Assembly: GCA_029240015.1 (NCBI GenBank) | Contig: JARBTU010000088.1 | Location: 1 to 6,930, forward strand | DNA length: 6,930 nucleotides | Direction of reading: 5' to 3' | Source: Oscillospiraceae bacterium | Lineage (GTDB): Bacteria > Bacillota > Clostridia > Oscillospirales > Ruminococcaceae | In this document: positions 1 through 5,505 of the stretch, one piece after another | How the letters are laid out: each line of letters opens with the position of its first letter | Position numbering within the stretch: the stretch's first letter is position 1 | Notes under the pieces: model-generated | The model's database searches: none | The model's input: the letters and a program-made list of their open reading frames with translations, nothing else | What the model was told of the DNA's origin: nothing | Position numbers and translations under genes: made by a program

Positions 1-179
1 AATAGATCCAACTTATTACTAAATCCAATCCATTTTGCTCCCATCTTTGTCACTTGCTCCGAAAATGGTTCGGAACAAAAATAGCTAACCTGGTTTCCCA
101 TCTCTGTAAGCTTCTTAACTAATCCAAGCGTAGGATTAATATGCCCATACAAATTTGCATTTATAAACAAAATATTCAT
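1..179 (-). CDS. MGT/YjiC-like glycosyltransferase, N-terminal part (cut by window edge)
   Basis: This is the first 59 or so codons of a gene that runs off the left edge on the minus strand. The start ATG at 179-177 follows a strong GGAGG (186-190 on the plus strand as cctcc) at good spacing. The protein begins MNILFINANLYGHINPTLGL and goes on through LTEMGNQVSYFCSEPFSEQV. The beta-strand-then-GHINPTLGL start, followed by LxxxGHxV-like and FxxxVxxxGA-like segments, matches the N-terminal acceptor domain of GT1 enzymes of the MGT type (macrolide glycosyltransferase, YjiC), which move a sugar from a UDP-sugar to small hydrophobic acceptors such as antibiotics or flavonoids. The family is usually about 390-400 residues, and its donor-binding C-terminal half would lie outside the window. 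The acceptor cannot be told. Its promoter sits inside a large palindrome, so it is probably repressor-controlled and inducible. Confidence 0.82.
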   Translation of the reverse strand, partial: MNILFINANLYGHINPTLGLVKKLTEMGNQVSYFCSEPFSEQVTKMGAKWIGFSNKLDL

Positions 180-191
180 AGTTCTCCTCCT

Positions 192-244
192 TATATCACT
201 CTGATATAGCATATATTATATCAGAGTGATATACTTGTCAAGGC
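192..244 (-). promoter_or_regulatory. Promoter with large dyad operator for the MGT-like gene
   Basis: On the minus strand there is a perfect -35 TTGACA (243-238). A -10 follows as TATAAT at 15-base spacing or TAATAT at 17-base spacing. The spacer and -10 are embedded in a perfect 17-base inverted repeat, with arms 192-208 and 217-233 and an 8-base gap. Each arm is itself a palindrome, ATATCA-N3-TGATAT (193-207 and 218-232), with centres 25 bases apart. Two dimer sites over the core promoter are what a repressor of the PadR, TetR or MarR kind would need. The cognate regulator is not in the window. The distance from the palindrome to the start codon is about 13 bases and contains the ribosome binding site. 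Confidence 0.75.
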
Positions 245-527
245 TAATTGTATGATGGATAACATTACAACTTTGGCATTGGAAAACATGATACCAAAAG
301 ATATTGCGCAGGTTCAAGTATTTACAGAAGATGTATCAGTTTCTTGAAATGACATATAGCTACATTATTGCATTTTATAGGACATGCAAGTTTTACACTA
401 AGTCAAATGATGCACAGGATTATGGCAAAGTAAAGCATACGTTGCTTCGGACAATGAATCTGTTTTGAATAAAGACGAATCATCTGACAATACAAATATC
501 AACGTAGCTATGGTAAGCACCGCCATA
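245..527. other. Intergenic gap with no supported gene
   Basis: This stretch lies between the MGT promoter and the 3' end of the 277-residue protein gene, so it serves as the region upstream of the former and downstream of the latter. It holds only a 31-codon plus-strand ORF at 252-347 (MMDNITTLALENMIPK...), with no clear ribosome binding site and no family I recognise, and part of an overlapping minus-strand ORF discussed among the rejected items. A weak inverted repeat (TATGG/CCATA near 509-527) has no T-tract, so no convincing terminator for the upstream gene was found. Confidence 0.5.
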
Positions 528-1361
528 CTAAAGGGCAGCATGCGTATATTTATCATCCGCCATCGTGTGGATTGCCCTTGACAGGACAAGTAGGGCCACG
601 CAGCAGTACAACATATTCATTCGGTTGTGTCCCTTTCCGTTCATCTCCTGCGGTTTTTCCCCATACAACAACTCCCAGTATTTTTCAAACCGTGTTGTCA
701 CACTGACGTTTTTGCTAATCGGGTGTGGGGCATCTGACAAACCATTGACTTGTTTCACAGCTTCCGGTGAATTTCTCCACTCAAAGAACGGCAGAACATC
801 GTAGACAGCATGCCTCAACTTTTCATTTATCGGATCTCCATAGTTAAACGTTCCCATATTCATCAGGTCATTTTCCTTTGTTAGTTTTACACCATCGATG
901 TTGTAAACCACTTCAAAATGACCATCCGCGGATATAAACTTCATGTTGTACTCTCCATTCCTGCCGAACATATGAAGCCGCGTACTCTTCCGGCTCATGA
1001 GTTTCCATCCAAACGCGCCGCCCTGTTCGTACTGGATGATTGCCATCATCTCATCAAGCGTACCTGGGGCGCGTTCGAAACAGTTGCGGAAATAATGTGC
1101 TGCTTCTGTAACCGTGCTGATCTTATCGACAAGTTCACAAACTGTATGCGCGACAGCAATATATTCCTCATCACTAAGGGCATCCAGATTGAGTGCTCTG
1201 GCTTCCATTTGCGACATGAGTTCGTTCAGCTTAACTTGAGCCGTCATTCGGCCGTGAGAATCCTTCGTTTCTTCGATGGAACCTATCAGCATGGAAAATG
1301 CGGTAAGTGTGCAGACGATTACTGCAAATGCAAAAGATATAATCATGATACGTTTCTTCAT
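528..1361 (-). CDS. Unrecognised membrane-anchored protein, 277 residues
   Basis: I do not recognise this family. The start at 1361 (MKKRIMIISFAFAVIVCTLT) is chosen over an in-frame upstream TTG at 1451 because it follows GGAGG with 8-base spacing and gives a clean N-terminal signal/anchor. The TTG would also overlap the -10 region of the predicted promoter. Visible layout: a basic start plus hydrophobic segment at about residues 4-25; a charged, mostly soluble middle (about 30-245) with a helical, acidic stretch near 40-85 and a more beta-rich stretch (GEYNMKFISADGHFEVVYN) near 140-160; and a second hydrophobic segment near the C-terminus (MLYCCVALLVLS). The soluble part would face outside if the N-terminal segment is an uncleaved anchor or signal peptide. 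The promoter carries the same activator box as the two-component operon, which suggests an envelope-stress or peptide-response role. That role is inference only. Confidence 0.7.
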   Translation of the reverse strand: MKKRIMIISFAFAVIVCTLTAFSMLIGSIEETKDSHGRMTAQVKLNELMSQMEARALNLDALSDEEYIAVAHTVCELVDKISTVTEAAHYFRNCFERAPGTLDEMMAIIQYEQGGAFGWKLMSRKSTRLHMFGRNGEYNMKFISADGHFEVVYNIDGVKLTKENDLMNMGTFNYGDPINEKLRHAVYDVLPFFEWRNSPEAVKQVNGLSDAPHPISKNVSVTTRFEKYWELLYGEKPQEMNGKGHNRMNMLYCCVALLVLSRAIHTMADDKYTHAAL

Positions 1362-1430
1362 TGCCTCAGCCTCCGTATGAAAATCGGTTTTTAGTACGCA
1401 CTGGAAGCCAGATAGAGGTTTAATAGCCAT

Positions 1431-1504
1431 GCTTCCATCGTTACAAAACAATCATACTAACGCTACATAAACTGAATTTAAACCAAGATACAAAAAGAAC
1501 AATT
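1431..1504. repeat. Duplicated promoter segment, copy A
   Basis: The 53 bases 1431-1483 match 3767-3819 at 45 positions without gaps. After a 5-base insertion the match goes on with the shared stretch AAAAAGAACAATT (1492-1504 here, 3823-3835 in copy B). The match covers a presumed transcription start, -10, activator box and one arm of the terminator hairpin that is complete only in copy B. Loss of the other arm here suggests that copy A is the derived or truncated one. The segment also encodes the last residues of the degV stub, which places a recombination junction near 1505-1512. Confidence 0.7.
1451..1484 (-). promoter_or_regulatory. Promoter A with PhoP/OmpR-type direct-repeat box, upstream of the 277-residue protein
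   Basis: Read on the minus strand, the box is GGTTTA-AATTC-AGTTTA (1484-1468), followed by 11 bases and the -10 hexamer TATGAT (1456-1451). There is no good -35, and the second repeat lies in that place. The two GTTTA units are 11 bases apart, about one helical turn, as expected for tandem binding of an OmpR-family dimer. The same box, spacing and orientation occur at 3787-3820 and 6216-6249. The predicted leader to the ATG at 1361 is about 85 bases. Confidence 0.75.
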
Positions 1505-1604
1505 CTACTGTTGCGGTAATCAAGGGAACGACAGTTATGACCTTTTCCTTTTTCATAGAATCTGACATATCAAAACAGCTATCCACAATGATACTGTTTT
1601 CCAT
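1452..1604 (-). pseudogene. N-terminal stub of a DegV-family gene
   Basis: A 50-codon ORF starts at ATG 1604 behind GTGGAG at about 8-base spacing. Its first 30 residues include IIVDSCFDMSDSMKKEKV and VVPL, which fit the DegV N-terminus: a hydrophobic strand, the DS(T/C)xD motif, then a VVPL strand. DegV proteins are usually about 280-290 residues and bind fatty acids, in many Firmicutes as FakB partners of the fatty-acid kinase FakA. After VVPLIT the homology stops. The last ~18 residues are encoded by the duplicated promoter segment, and the stop overlaps its -10. So this is a truncated gene, not a small protein by design, although it may still be translated. It lies 106 bases after the VTT-protein gene and was probably the last gene of that operon. 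Confidence 0.68.
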
Positions 1605-1710
1605 ATTATTTCTCCACTTTTATCCGTCACGTCTGGAGGCGTGTCTGCTTTTACAAGCGATGACTTGCCAAGCCACCGCACGTTGTTACAAAAAACTTGC
1701 TGCTTATCAC

Positions 1711-2310
1711 TTAAACGATACCCGCAATCCATGCAAGTCCAAAGCTGTATGCAGCAATGGAAAGCGGTTTGCACAGAAAGATTATTGCAGTAAATTTTTC
1801 GAGTTTCATTTTTGTAAGTCCAGCCAGCATACATAGAAAATCATCTGGGGCTACCGGCAGTAAAATGGCAATTGCAAAATAAGTATCAAAGCGGCTTTTC
1901 TTGTCCAGCCATCCAATAAATTTAACATAAATCTTTTTTGGGGAAACGCTTTGTAAAAATGTTATCCCCAACCTGCGGGCCAATAAAAAAGCAAAAACCG
2001 ATCCAACGGCAATCCCAATATAGTTGTACACAAACCCCTCCACAGGACCGAATATAAATACGCCTGCCAGTAGGCTAATACCGCCCGGAATGATCGGTAT
2101 GACCACTTGCACGATTTGTAGAGTTACAAACGCCACAGGCCCCCAAATTCCAGTTTTTTGGACAAAGCTTTTTAGCGACTCCAAAGATGTAAAGAACCCG
2201 TTATTCCATCCATAAATAGCTAATATTACGATTAGAAGCAGTCCCACTATAGATGTTATATGAAACACTGTTTTTAATGTTATATTTTTTCCTGCCATAC
2301 TTTCAATCAT
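1711..2310 (-). CDS. TVP38/TMEM64-type (DedA superfamily, VTT domain) membrane protein
   Basis: A 199-residue polytopic inner-membrane protein of the VTT (SNARE-associated) fold, which includes YdjX/YtxB and DedA relatives linked to lipid scrambling or flipping and membrane homeostasis. Visible marks: a first membrane helix at about 17-33; PIIPGGISLLAGVFIFG at 72-88, the re-entrant proline/glycine loop; IAVGSVFAFLLARRLG at 100-115, with the family's Gxx..F..aR pattern; PVAPDDFLCMLAGL at 152-165, the second re-entrant loop with its acidic pair; and a terminal hydrophobic helix at 172-198. Length is normal for the group. The start overlaps the glycosyltransferase stop by 4 bases (ATGA), so the two are translationally coupled. 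A second start four codons on (MAGKNITL, 2298) is also possible, and neither start has a textbook ribosome binding site. The context suggests moving or spreading the lipids glycosylated by its neighbour, which is inference. Confidence 0.87.
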   Translation of the reverse strand: MIESMAGKNITLKTVFHITSIVGLLLIVILAIYGWNNGFFTSLESLKSFVQKTGIWGPVAFVTLQIVQVVIPIIPGGISLLAGVFIFGPVEGFVYNYIGIAVGSVFAFLLARRLGITFLQSVSPKKIYVKFIGWLDKKSRFDTYFAIAILLPVAPDDFLCMLAGLTKMKLEKFTAIIFLCKPLSIAAYSFGLAWIAGIV

Positions 2311-3362
2311 CCTCTTTTTCTGCCGTTTTCTTTTTCCTCCTTTGAGCTGGTATAAGCATTATGATAAAAGCTAGCCCATTGCCGCAAAATGCTTTCTTCG
2401 GAATATAGACGGTGGCACTCCCATGACTTCTCGCACCATTGGTTATATGCAGAGGCATCCTTTGCGATATTCTTAATCAAAGCGGCAAATTCGTCTGTAC
2501 TTTGTCCTTTCATGCAGTAATCAAACAGTATATCGCTATAAAGCGAAACGTCCCTTACCAGTACGGGTTTTTTACAGCAGAGAGCCTCCAGAATAGACAT
2601 AGGGAACAATTCATCGTAGGATGGGAGGAACATTATATCAGCCATATTATAGACTGCAGGCATATCCTCCCGTTCTAAAATTCCGAGAAAAGACACGTTT
2701 TCCGGTGGATTGGCAAGGAGTTTTTTGATTTTCTCATACCCATCGCTGATCCGGCCAAAGGAGAAACCGCCTGCCCAAACAAAGTGAATAGCAGGCACTT
2801 TTTTAGCTGTTTCCACAAAATCAAATACCCCTTTTCGTGTTTGAAGCTGGCCGACGCCCAATACAACGAACTTGTTTATGGGAATGTCATACTGGAGCCG
2901 TGAGGCTCGGGTCACTTCATCGCTCATTGGATAAAAGCTCTTTGAGGATACAAAGTTAGGAATGAAGAGCACTTTGGGGCGGTCAATGCCATACGAGCGG
3001 ATACGCTCGATAAAATATGGGTTTACCGTAATAAGATAGTCCATGCTATTGTAAAAAGCTAGCAGATACTTATAAAAGACTTTCCTTGCTAATCCAGGCA
3101 GTTTCAGGCTTTCGTCAAGCGTTTCAGGTAAAAAATGCACATAGCCGATACCAACCGTCGAATGACGGTTCAGTAAGCGCTCAAAATAATACTGGAGGTT
3201 TACGGTGTGGTAATGCACCAAATCAAAACGCCCTTTTTTGTTCTCGGATATTATGAAGTCGGTCAAGCCTTCCCGCACCAACCCCACCTGCTCGTCATAA
3301 CAGGAACCCACGCCTTGACTTTTCACGCTGTTCGCTGATGATCGCATATTGATTGATAGCAT
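2307..3362 (-). CDS. GT4 glycosyltransferase, CpoA-like (glycolipid synthesis)
   Basis: A complete 351-residue GT-B fold enzyme. The N-terminus MLSINMRSSANSVKSQGVGS matches the family's start with its QGVGS glycine loop. HYHT (50-53) and VGYVHFLPE-like IGYVHFLPE (72-80) are in the acceptor half; VGQLQTRKG (170-178) is the donor-phosphate loop; and LPSYDELFPMSILEA (247-261) has the GT4 E-x7-E motif with E251 and E259. This set resembles streptococcal CpoA and its clostridial relatives, which add a second sugar to monoglucosyl-diacylglycerol at the inner leaflet. The start at 3362 has AAGGAGG with 7-base spacing. The gene lies just behind a stub of the enzyme expected to make its substrate and is coupled by ATGA overlap to the VTT membrane protein. 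No frameshift is seen in its own frame. The sugar and exact acceptor are not provable from sequence. Confidence 0.83.
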   Translation of the reverse strand: MLSINMRSSANSVKSQGVGSCYDEQVGLVREGLTDFIISENKKGRFDLVHYHTVNLQYYFERLLNRHSTVGIGYVHFLPETLDESLKLPGLARKVFYKYLLAFYNSMDYLITVNPYFIERIRSYGIDRPKVLFIPNFVSSKSFYPMSDEVTRASRLQYDIPINKFVVLGVGQLQTRKGVFDFVETAKKVPAIHFVWAGGFSFGRISDGYEKIKKLLANPPENVSFLGILEREDMPAVYNMADIMFLPSYDELFPMSILEALCCKKPVLVRDVSLYSDILFDYCMKGQSTDEFAALIKNIAKDASAYNQWCEKSWECHRLYSEESILRQWASFYHNAYTSSKEEKENGRKRG

Positions 3363-3517
3363 TGGGTTTCCTCCTTATATATCGCTTTCGGATCAGTGGT
3401 GGTAAATATATAGATGCTGTGTCCCTGCTTCTCCAAGTTTTCTTTTAGCATCAAAATGGAGGTTGCCACTCCATTGATCTGTGGATAGTAGGTGTCGGTA
3501 AAAATTCCTATTTTCAA
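3323..3517 (-). pseudogene. N-terminal stub of a diacylglycerol glucosyltransferase-type GT4 gene
   Basis: A 64-codon ORF starts at TTG 3517 after GAGGA. Its first ~45 residues (MKIGIFTDTYYPQINGVATS, then LKENLEKQGHSIYIFTTTDP) are the classic N-terminus of GT4 1,2-diacylglycerol 3-glucosyltransferases, as in Acholeplasma MGS and pneumococcal Spr0982. These are normally about 390-440 residues long. Homology ends at TDPKA. The rest reads through the ribosome binding site and first codons of the CpoA-like gene in another frame and stops at 3323. The bulk of the gene has therefore been lost, most simply by one internal deletion between about 3385 and the next gene's leader. If translated, the stub would be coupled to the next gene, since it overlaps its start by 40 bases. 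A frameshift joining the two is unlikely, because the downstream gene has its own full N-terminus. Confidence 0.75.
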
Positions 3518-3578
3518 TACACATTCCTCACTTTTCTTATAATATAACTTCGAAAACAGCGCCTTTTGCTTTTAATTG

Positions 3579-3725
3579 CTAAACATGAATGATTGCTCTC
3601 CATTGGCGCACGAAATTGACAGAACTGGTTCGTATTCTTTTTGCCCGGAAAACACAATTGTTAGCTTTCTTCGACACCGCAGAGTAGAGCTTTCCTGTGT
3701 TATCAAGTCTATACCATCTTTTCAT
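3579..3725 (-). pseudogene. N-terminal stub of an alcohol acetyltransferase/condensation-type gene
   Basis: A 48-codon ORF, too short for routine gene calling, starts at ATG 3725 (GGAG about 9 bases upstream; another in-frame ATG lies at 3740). It begins MKRWYRLDNTGKLYSAVSKK and continues to CVFRA at about residue 28. WYxLDNxxKLYx...VFR is the start seen in the alcohol acetyltransferase-like members of the condensation/PapA acyltransferase superfamily, normally about 400 residues or more. After VFRA the reading frame turns into unrelated sequence and stops at 3579. It is the first gene-like element after promoter B. It is most likely the remains of the first gene of the operon, cut by internal deletion near 3640. 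The match is from memory of the family's N-terminus, so the identification is moderate. Confidence 0.58.
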
Positions 3726-3766
3726 TCCAACCATCTCCATAATATTATTTACAAAGCAGAATCGCT

Positions 3767-3835
3767 GTTTCTATCGTTGTAAATCCATCATACTGACGCT
3801 ATATAAACTGAATTTAAACGAAAAAAAGAACAATT
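3767..3835. repeat. Duplicated promoter segment, copy B
   Basis: This is the partner of 1431-1504, with 45 of 53 bases identical over 3767-3819 and a shared AAAAAGAACAATT at 3823-3835. In this copy the A-rich stretch is one arm of the intact terminator hairpin 3823-3864, so this is probably the parental arrangement: two-component operon terminator followed directly by the promoter of the glycolipid operon. Confidence 0.7.
3787..3820 (-). promoter_or_regulatory. Promoter B with PhoP/OmpR-type direct-repeat box, glycolipid operon
   Basis: Minus strand: CGTTTA-AATTC-AGTTTA (3820-3804), 11 bases, then TATGAT (3792-3787). No separate -35 is present. It stands only 3 bases from the terminator of the histidine kinase gene. 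It would give a transcript with about 250 bases of leader before the GT stub, or about 60 bases before the acetyltransferase stub. The genes it would serve are the CpoA-like enzyme and the VTT membrane protein. Confidence 0.75.
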
Positions 3836-3864
3836 TTAACGTGACAGTTAAAATTGTTCTTTTT
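3823..3864 (-). terminator. Rho-independent terminator of the two-component operon
   Basis: A perfect 18-base-pair stem (3823-3840 with 3847-3864) encloses a 6-base loop. On the minus strand the stem ends in a run of T (GTTCTTTTTTTC). The A-tract/T-tract symmetry means it could also work on the plus strand, but no plus-strand gene reads into it. It separates the kinase gene from promoter B. Confidence 0.85.
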
Positions 3865-3963
3865 CTTTGCTTTAGCGTAAAATAACCCTCCGGCTATGCC
3901 GTCAGAGTGTGACTTTTTCGGTTTAAGCAATTAGTAACACAGACTGAGAAAACAAGACATGCA

Positions 3964-5505
3964 CTACATGGGCAGAGATACTGTAAACACGGTTCCCGCC
4001 CCCGGCTCGCTTTGCACCGTAATATTGCCGCCGTGGGTTTCCACAATCTTCTTTACAATGGCAAGTCCCAGCCCGCTTCCCTTTTTCGTGCGCTCCCTTG
4101 ATTTGTCCGCTTTGTAGAATCGTTCAAAAATATGTTTCTGCGCGTCCTCGTCAATCCCGATGCCTGTATCCGATATTTTGCATTCCACAGTATTCCCGTA
4201 CTTGTGTAAATCCACCTGTATACTACCGTCGTCAGGTGTGAATTTAATGCTGTTATGAATGATGTTCACCCACACTTGGCTCATCATATCCTCATCCGCC
4301 GTGACGGTTACGTTGTCAAGAAAAGCATCCATTTTAATCTTTTTTTCGCACCATTGTGGTTCACAGCTTAGGATTAAAGCCCGAAGCTGTTTATCCAATC
4401 GATATGGCTTTGGCTCAAATTTTACACTGTCTGCTTCCAACGCGGCAAGCTTCAGTAAGTTTTCGCTCAATATGGATAACCGCACTGTTTCCGTTTCAAT
4501 AATGCTCAGGAAATGCTTTCGTTCTTCGGGCGTTAATTCATCGCTTTGCAGAATATAGGTAAACCCCTTAATAGAAGCAAGAGGGGACTGGATTTCGTGT
4601 GATACGGTAGAGATAAACTCCTGCCGCATATTTTCCGTCTGCTCCAAGTTCAAAGCCATATCGTTAACGCTCCTGACTAATCTGGCAAAAGGCTCATCTT
4701 TTTTTAGGCTGTGATTAAGCCGAACACTAAAATCACCCTTCGCAATGTTTTCCAAAGCATCCATCACCTCGGACAGCAAACGGATATTGTTTGTAAAATT
4801 GGAATGCCTCAGATACCGACGAAGCAAGAGGAAAATCAATACATAGGAGTAATGCCAAAGGAGATAAAAAAACAAGGGGCCGTTCTCCGGTACTCTTTGC
4901 CCTGTGAAGAGGGCGTACAGAACGAAAGCCATGAAGTAAGCAACGACCAACCCGCCCAATATTACCGCCGCGATCACGACCGTCAAAGCAACGCCCTGAA
5001 CGATTTCCCCCCTGCTGATAAACCGATTTCCGAAGGGCAGCTTCGCCCACAGGAACTTTTTAACGAGGAACAAAAGGAGTACCCAGAGCAAAATGTTAAA
5101 AATCCAAAAATCCCGCGAGGTTTGAGCCTCCGGCATAAACCCGATAATCGCGTAGCCGATACTGGTAAGCCCATGAGAGATGGTAAAACAAACGAGCAGT
5201 ACTGAGGTTATCATAAAGATTAAGGCAACCTTTCGGATATTGATTGTTTTTGGGGTAAACTCAATGCCCAATAACGACCTGATCCTTTGGCTTTTCTTTG
5301 CTAACAAAAATAGCAGTATCCATCCCGCAAGGGCAATCGCATAAAAAATTGAAACAACAGTATCTGTCATTCCGAATCTCGAAAATAGAGCAATGAGATA
5401 GCCTACCGTTATCACAGCAGTAAAAGTGGCGGCAAAGCAGATGACTAGCGCGGATAACTCTGAAATAGCGCCCTCCGCAAAGCGGATGGCCTTACTGCTT
5501 TTCAT
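3964..5505 (-). CDS. Sensor histidine kinase with multi-spanning membrane sensor
   Basis: 513 residues. The first ~230 hold about six or seven hydrophobic segments (near 18-40, 47-69, 92-120, 132-150, 168-200, 211-229) with only short loops and no large extracellular sensor domain, so the signal is probably sensed in or at the membrane. A HAMP-like linker follows (about 231-290). The HisKA domain has the phosphoacceptor His303 in FISTVSHEIQSPLASIKGF. The ATPase domain has the N-box VWVNIIHNSIKFTPDD (N414, N418), G1 DTGIGID (446-452), F-box IFERFYKADKS and G2 GSGLGLAIVKK (476-486). All catalytic parts are present. The start overlaps the regulator's stop by 4 bases and has GGAGG at 7-base spacing. 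It would phosphorylate the partner regulator encoded just upstream. The ligand is unknown. The glycolipid genes next door suggest envelope or antimicrobial stress, which is inference. Confidence 0.92.
   Translation of the reverse strand: MKSSKAIRFAEGAISELSALVICFAATFTAVITVGYLIALFSRFGMTDTVVSIFYAIALAGWILLFLLAKKSQRIRSLLGIEFTPKTINIRKVALIFMITSVLLVCFTISHGLTSIGYAIIGFMPEAQTSRDFWIFNILLWVLLLFLVKKFLWAKLPFGNRFISRGEIVQGVALTVVIAAVILGGLVVAYFMAFVLYALFTGQRVPENGPLFFYLLWHYSYVLIFLLLRRYLRHSNFTNNIRLLSEVMDALENIAKGDFSVRLNHSLKKDEPFARLVRSVNDMALNLEQTENMRQEFISTVSHEIQSPLASIKGFTYILQSDELTPEERKHFLSIIETETVRLSILSENLLKLAALEADSVKFEPKPYRLDKQLRALILSCEPQWCEKKIKMDAFLDNVTVTADEDMMSQVWVNIIHNSIKFTPDDGSIQVDLHKYGNTVECKISDTGIGIDEDAQKHIFERFYKADKSRERTKKGSGLGLAIVKKIVETHGGNITVQSEPGAGTVFTVSLPM

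Noticed and set aside
252..347. 31-codon plus-strand ORF MMDNITTLALENMIPK...
   Set aside because: No clear ribosome binding site, no recognisable family, and length well within chance for this base composition.
398..589. 63-codon minus-strand ORF with a hydrophobic stretch (MLPFSMAVLTIATLIFVLSD)
   Set aside because: It overlaps the end of the 277-residue protein gene in another frame, has no convincing ribosome binding site at any of its ATGs, and matches no family I know. A frameshifted tail of that gene remains a remote possibility.
565..804. 79-codon plus-strand ORF
   Set aside because: Antisense to the same gene with no supporting signals.
918..1394. 158-codon plus-strand ORF
   Set aside because: Antisense to the 277-residue protein, with no promoter or ribosome binding site, and a residue pattern rich in Cys, His and Arg typical of a shadow frame.
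1634..1649. Small hairpin CACGTC-TGGA-GGCGTG between the VTT gene and the degV stub
   Set aside because: A short stem with a mismatch when read on the minus strand and no T-tract, so it is not supported as a terminator.
1553..1834. 93-codon minus-strand ORF ending in a hydrophobic tail (WKTVSLWIAVLICQIL) that faintly recalls a cell-wall sorting signal
   Set aside because: It starts inside the VTT-protein gene and overlaps the degV stub in another frame. There is no LPXTG-like motif and no basic tail after the hydrophobic part, so it is a shadow.
1537..1836. 99-codon plus-strand ORF
   Set aside because: Antisense to the VTT gene end and degV stub; no start signals.
2307..3517. A single frameshifted glycosyltransferase spanning both GT4 pieces
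   Set aside because: The downstream ORF has its own AAGGAGG site and a complete CpoA-like N-terminus, so the two pieces are the starts of two different GT4 genes, not one broken gene.
3888..3917. Hairpin-like segment CTCCGGC-TAT-GCCG with a nearby T-run on the plus strand
   Set aside because: Only a 4-base core stem, imperfect extension, and no plus-strand gene ends here. The 18-base-pair stem at 3823-3864 explains termination of the kinase gene far better.
4733..5174. Minus-strand ORFs of 105 and 63 codons
   Set aside because: Out-of-frame shadows inside the histidine kinase gene.
4711..5205. 164-codon plus-strand ORF
   Set aside because: Fully antisense to the histidine kinase gene, whose domains are intact; hydrophilic shadow composition.
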